Source: Methylotetracoccus sp. (GTDB lineage Bacteria > Pseudomonadota > Gammaproteobacteria > Methylococcales > Methylococcaceae). Taken from it: a DNA stretch of 10,853 bases. The DNA lies in contig JALORT010000027.1 in the NCBI GenBank assembly GCA_025458755.1, forward strand, positions 1-10,853, in the 5' to 3' direction. Shown here one piece after another: positions 7,401 to 10,853 of the stretch (position 1 is the first letter of the stretch; every line of letters begins with the position of its first letter). The translations under genes and the position numbers were made by a program. The notes beneath the pieces were generated by a model. That model had not been told where the DNA came from and made no database searches. It saw only the letters and a list, made by a program, of their open reading frames with translations.

Positions 7401-10400
7401 AGCCTGCGACCGCCGCATTGCTGTTGGAAGGCGCCAACGGCGTCGTCCCGCTGGGCGCCGACGCGGAAAGATCCCTCCCGGCCATAGCCGATTTTCTCAC
7501 GCTGGTTGGAGACGGGCTGACGGCTGCCTATTTCGGCAACGAAAATTGGAACGGTCTGTCAGAGATCCGGCTGGATCCAGTCGTCGATTTCCGGTGGGAT
7601 GCCCGGCATGGGTTTAGCGTGCGGTGGGAGGGAACGCTGCTGGCGGATCGGACGCAGCGCTACCTCTTTCATCTGCGGGCCGGCGGCAGCGCAACGCTGA
7701 CCCTGGACGGCAATCTGCTGATCGAGCAGCAAGAGGATAGCATGCCCGTCGAATACGCAGAGGCGGTCGACCTCGAGGCGGGCAGGCATTACAATCTCAA
7801 ACTGGAGTACGCCAACCACACGGCCCAAGCCTTGATCGAATTGCGCTGGAGCGGCCCTGCAATCCCGGCGGAGATTGTCCCGTCATACCGTCTTTACTCA
7901 ACCGCACGCAGAGATGTCGTAACTGCCGCAAAACATTCCTGCATCAGATTGCACAAAGCATCCTTGATCGTAGGCGGCTCGATTCTCACACCGCGCGAGA
8001 TCGCCCACCTATCTCACCCCGACCGTGCTGATGCATTGCATTTGAACGCGTTGCCGGTGGGGGATGACTCCGCCGATCAGCGTATCCTTTTCGCTGCCTG
8101 GACGCGCTGGAGCGATTTTGCGGCCCTGCGCATGGCCGCCTCAGCCAATCCAGCGGCGCTGCTGGATGTCTTCACCGCAGCAACGGTTGAACAGGCTCAT
8201 ACGGCCCTGGTGCGGGCTATGGGATGGGATTCTGCCGTGTTCGCTGAATTGGCGGGGATACTCGAAAATTTGGATTACAAGGATCCTGCGACCCTGTTTG
8301 AAATGGTGGAGGCAATGCGGCTATGGGTCAAACTTGGAGTACCCGCGGCACAGGTTTTCCGCTGGGCGACCCATGCGCCGACGATGCAGCAGGCACGGGA
8401 CGCCGCGCAGGAGGCCAAGCGCGCGCTCAAGGCTAAATACGACAATGAAGCATGGCTCGAAATCGCCCGTCCTCTTGCCGATCGACTGCGGGAAAGCCAG
8501 CGTGCGGCTCTGGTTGCCTACCTGTTGCCGCGGCTCGGCTACACCGACCCCAGCCAGCTTTTTGAGCATTTTCTGATCGACGTCGAAATGAGTCCCTGCA
8601 TGCAGACTTCGCGCATCAAACAGGCCATTTCCTCGGTGCAGATATTTGTTCAGCGTTGTCGAATGAACCTGGAGGGGCCGCAGGTGTCACCGAAGATGAT
8701 CGACGGCAGCCGCTGGCAGTGGATGCAAAATTACCGGGTGTGGGAGGCCAATCTCAAAGTCTTCCTATATCCGGAAAACTGGATCGAGCCGGAGCTGCGC
8801 GACGACAAGAGCCCCTTCTTTCGTGAGCTGGAGGCCGAATTGTTGCAGGCTGAGGTGACGACCGAGAGCGCCGAGAGCGCCCTCGGTAACTACCTAGAGA
8901 AGCTGGATACGGTTTCGCAACTAAAGATCTGCGGGTTGTACGAGCAAACCGACTTTGCAGCCGACGAGCGGCGCGAGAGCGTGCTGCATGTTTTCGGGCA
9001 CACCTTCGCCACGCCGCGCAGTTTCTACTACCGCCAGCTGGTTACGGTCAATCCCAATTATCGTTACTGGACGGCTTGGGAGCAGGTTCCGCTGGACATT
9101 CAGGCCGACGAGGTGCTGCCGGTGATCTGGAACCGGCGGCTTTATGTGTTTTGGAAAGTGATCACCGAAAAAGCGGACATGGATACGAAGACCAAATATT
9201 CCGTTGTGCGGCTGGCATGGAGCGAATATCGTCAGGGTAAATGGACGTCGAAGCATATGACGCCCTATAAAGACTCGGTGGCCATAGCTTCTCCGGCCGC
9301 TCGAATGAACGTGGAAATCAGAGGCGACGAACTTAAAATTGTCTTCGCACTGATGGAGGGAGGTGCAGGATCAAACCCCACAGTCAGCACCGTCGGGGGA
9401 GCCCCGACATCAAAAACCGCCTCCTATATTGCGATCGAAAAGAGATTCGGTAGCCTTCGGTTTCTGAACTACAACGGTAAAGTGGAACCAAGCGAGGCGA
9501 ACACCTCGAAAACTTATTCCAGAGGATTCCTGGAGGCAAGCAGTCAGGATCTCCAGTTTTTGCCAGTTGCAAGCCCGGATCAATCGATCCCCGTCTTCGC
9601 AAGAAGCGCGAACATGATCGAACTCTACTCTCCCGGTTCGCAACCCTTTACGCTAAACGCCTACTTCTTCGTGCAGGAAGGCCCCCGCGCTTATCTGGTC
9701 CTCCCGTCCAGTTCCGAGCAGTCTGACGTCGAGCGCCTTCTTACCACCAAGGTTCAACCCTTCCTGGCAGGAGCGAAAGCAAGCGGACCCCTTGCCGCCG
9801 ACAAGGAAAGCGGTGTCGCCCTTCAGGCTTCGTTTGCGAAGTTGAGCGCCAAGGCAAACCCTTGGTTGTCCGGTCGTGCAAGCATCGCAGCGACTGAGAC
9901 ACGCACTGTTTTAAAAACTGACGCGGCCAAGCCCTCAGGCCTCTCGATAGCCGCCGAGATTTTCAAACATGGGGTGATCCATCCGGGAGCTCTCTATGCA
10001 CCCTGGTCTCCGGCCGAATTCAAATTCGAGACCTTCTTCCACCCATACACGGCTGAGTTTCAGCGGCGCTTAAATCGATATGGCGTACCAGGCCTTCTGA
10101 ACATAGAAAGCCAGAAAGCCGCGAGCCTCCCAAAAGTGACGAGCTTCAAGGACGCGTATGATCCGGACTGGATGACGGTAAAGACGCCTTGGCCGGCTCA
10201 CGACGTTGACTTCACGTTTACGGGTGCATACAGCAACTATAACTGGGAAGTATTCTTTCATGTGCCGCTGCTCATAGCCTCTCGACTGAGCAAGAATCAG
10301 CGCTTCGAGGAAGCCATGCGATGGTTCCACTACATTTTCAACCCGACTGCAGGTACCACGGCGGATTCAGTTCCGCAGAGCTACTGGAACGTGCTGCCCC

Positions 10401-10853
10401 TTCGGGAAGCATATTCCCAGCGGCTCGATGAAATGCTCAAGGCGCTGAATGAGGGGAACGTGGACGCCGTCGCTCAGTGGGAAGATCTGCAGGCGCACCC
10501 CTTCCAGCCGCATCGCGTCGCCAGGCTGCGCCGCATCGCCTACCAGAAGACGGTGGTGATGAAGTACATCGACAACCTGATTGCCTGGGGCGACCAGTTG
10601 TTTCACCAGGACACCATCGAAACGATCAACCAGGCCACGCAGCTCTATGTTCTCGCGGCGGCGCTCCTGGGGCCTCGGGTGCAGCGGCTGCCGCCACGCG
10701 GCCGCAATATACCCAGGACCTATGCCCAGTTGCGCGCCGGACTGGACAAATTTAACCAGGCAATGGTGTCTTTCGAGAACGACCTTCCGTTCAGCAGTCG
10801 TGCCACCTGCGGCGAGGTATCGACCGAGTCGACCGGGCTGCTGGGGATCGGGC
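4469..10853 (+). CDS. TcA toxin main subunit (VRP1 shell, PA14, neuraminidase-like), 3' end outside window
   Basis: I followed this frame codon by codon from ATG 4469 to the window edge: at least 2128 residues without a stop. In order it shows: a VRP1-type start with CDCEHCRS (30-37) and SPAAYLVDLLQFL (40-52); an inserted jelly-roll-like domain (about 258-420); the helical shell (IELIELLRVRYINP; LHRFLRLWCKIGWS); a PA14 domain (about 1013-1146, GLTAAYFGNENWNG to VPSYRLY); the ABC-toxin-N segment (AKYDNEAWLE near 1322; SRIKQAISSVQIFVQRCRMN near 1381-1400); the neuraminidase-like region (QWMQNYRVWEANLKVFLYP); a divergent, presumably receptor-binding region (about 1560-1860); and the conserved block FTFTGAYSNYNWEVFFHVPL with RWFHYIFNPT (1913-1959). 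In known TcA proteins five copies form a syringe that binds host cells and injects the TcC effector. The pore helices and TcB-binding domain should follow downstream. ATGA overlap with the previous gene indicates one operon. Confidence 0.9.
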   Translation, partial: MSSKIQTEIQEVIAKNRPDYASLFGSFELCDCEHCRSIYSPAAYLVDLLQFLDPKIPGVTPLDVLIGNSNKKWPDGKPIVGRRPDLAHIQLSCENTNTTLPYVDLVNEVLESYIAFEQTLPLQKTDAGGAPLSPPVPLPNESSAGVTAAELAANPENTRDQAYEVLDAAVYPFILPFNQPITALRLALEQMGTSRHEVMTVFGKKSDEAAGCARDVEALKIAEREFTVLTGEQFDGTPATQSVSDYYGFEMPMPPADTAWIAGAVPAGAQQHILNDTWVFAALNPPPDSGVLTHASMVTGGLHQHYFDKVPDAVKLTVEKEDILFSEIFLDPANLPQQIMLQWSDGTWEHRAYWGPSKTLIKLGVEGTPSCRYMGPLPEPGTWHRLEVPAFFVGLADRDLSGMAFTLFGGGATWGAAGKRSPSWVEWLTHVPTFLARAGVTYIELIELLRVRYINPARPQGEALSTFERMPISYGELSRLVGNNFADPSAQTLKALAGAGMTLNDAAAWAEEHFEPLGKLIVLDAPDSACDLALTRLQHLDGTLLEEAELHRLHRFLRLWCKIGWSMPDVERAMVALQAPDITPALLRQLGQIVQLQAILKLAPQQMLSFWGIIPVTGPDALYGKLFLNKAVRDIDPEFAPVEGEYLSAADLKINNHVPALLAGLRTRAADLVMIREHNGLAGDAAPLTLATATALYRHVTLARALKIAVKDLIALLTLSGERPFSALSDSNGGFNDIDPARTIRFVRLVDRVKRSGFAPAVLSYLFSNQEDDPSNLSPGDASIDLLVSTIRDGLVRIAAENIPVDDPIGEVTRTKLGLLFEAHIVEEITGLIAGTRIFTVPLTKLPAGVALPEGKVAYDEKDSHLLTAEGWLIDTEKAALLALSSDENYQKAINSLYNQPRELLHETLVNRLGWKTAEADLKASVLELTSFDADGNPDPKRVADKFKTFMAGALSHLRNALGRAFVKQTLADAMNLEPATAALLLEGANGVVPLGADAERSLPAIADFLTLVGDGLTAAYFGNENWNGLSEIRLDPVVDFRWDARHGFSVRWEGTLLADRTQRYLFHLRAGGSATLTLDGNLLIEQQEDSMPVEYAEAVDLEAGRHYNLKLEYANHTAQALIELRWSGPAIPAEIVPSYRLYSTARRDVVTAAKHSCIRLHKASLIVGGSILTPREIAHLSHPDRADALHLNALPVGDDSADQRILFAAWTRWSDFAALRMAASANPAALLDVFTAATVEQAHTALVRAMGWDSAVFAELAGILENLDYKDPATLFEMVEAMRLWVKLGVPAAQVFRWATHAPTMQQARDAAQEAKRALKAKYDNEAWLEIARPLADRLRESQRAALVAYLLPRLGYTDPSQLFEHFLIDVEMSPCMQTSRIKQAISSVQIFVQRCRMNLEGPQVSPKMIDGSRWQWMQNYRVWEANLKVFLYPENWIEPELRDDKSPFFRELEAELLQAEVTTESAESALGNYLEKLDTVSQLKICGLYEQTDFAADERRESVLHVFGHTFATPRSFYYRQLVTVNPNYRYWTAWEQVPLDIQADEVLPVIWNRRLYVFWKVITEKADMDTKTKYSVVRLAWSEYRQGKWTSKHMTPYKDSVAIASPAARMNVEIRGDELKIVFALMEGGAGSNPTVSTVGGAPTSKTASYIAIEKRFGSLRFLNYNGKVEPSEANTSKTYSRGFLEASSQDLQFLPVASPDQSIPVFARSANMIELYSPGSQPFTLNAYFFVQEGPRAYLVLPSSSEQSDVERLLTTKVQPFLAGAKASGPLAADKESGVALQASFAKLSAKANPWLSGRASIAATETRTVLKTDAAKPSGLSIAAEIFKHGVIHPGALYAPWSPAEFKFETFFHPYTAEFQRRLNRYGVPGLLNIESQKAASLPKVTSFKDAYDPDWMTVKTPWPAHDVDFTFTGAYSNYNWEVFFHVPLLIASRLSKNQRFEEAMRWFHYIFNPTAGTTADSVPQSYWNVLPLREAYSQRLDEMLKALNEGNVDAVAQWEDLQAHPFQPHRVARLRRIAYQKTVVMKYIDNLIAWGDQLFHQDTIETINQATQLYVLAAALLGPRVQRLPPRGRNIPRTYAQLRAGLDKFNQAMVSFENDLPFSSRATCGEVSTESTGLLGIG

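Overview
The window (about 60% G+C by eye, all real genes on the + strand) is part of a Tc (ABC-type) toxin-complex locus of a Gram-negative-looking bacterium. A marine, soil or Desulfobacterota/gammaproteobacterial-type genome would fit, but the taxon cannot be fixed from this sequence. The grounds are the RHS/TcC gene end, the TcA gene pair, a REP-associated (RAYT) transposase remnant with its hairpin, and strong Shine-Dalgarno sequences.

Layout. (1) Positions 1-1311 hold the 3' end of an RHS/TcC-type toxin: the end of the RHS core, an intact self-cleavage motif, then a 354-residue C-terminal region of unrecognised type with a Pro/Ala-rich linker and Gly/Ala-rich hydrophobic segments. (2) Positions 1312-2123 form a spacer. 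It carries a decayed RAYT transposase (1386-1877, N-terminus missing, first His of the HUH motif replaced) and a 23-bp-stem hairpin (1914-1971). No immunity-type gene is visible there. (3) Positions 2124-4472 encode a 782-aa protein with a peptidoglycan-binding-like N-terminus, two transthyretin/carboxypeptidase-regulatory-like beta-sandwiches and a long helical region. It matches the N-terminal third of large bacterial TcA-related proteins. (4) Positions 4469 to the window end encode the rest of TcA in at least 2128 codons: VRP1-type helical shell, an inserted jelly-roll-like domain, a PA14 domain, ABC-toxin-N/neuraminidase-like region and the start of the conserved C-terminal part. The pore and TcB-binding domains lie beyond the window.

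How they would work together (inference from known Tc toxins): the two TcA polypeptides would together form the receptor-binding, membrane-penetrating subunit. The RHS/TcC protein, with a TcB part upstream or fused, would form the cocoon holding the cleaved C-terminal toxin. The most unusual points are the split of TcA into two translationally coupled cistrons, the accessory beta-domains added to it, and the unfamiliar toxin-end domain.
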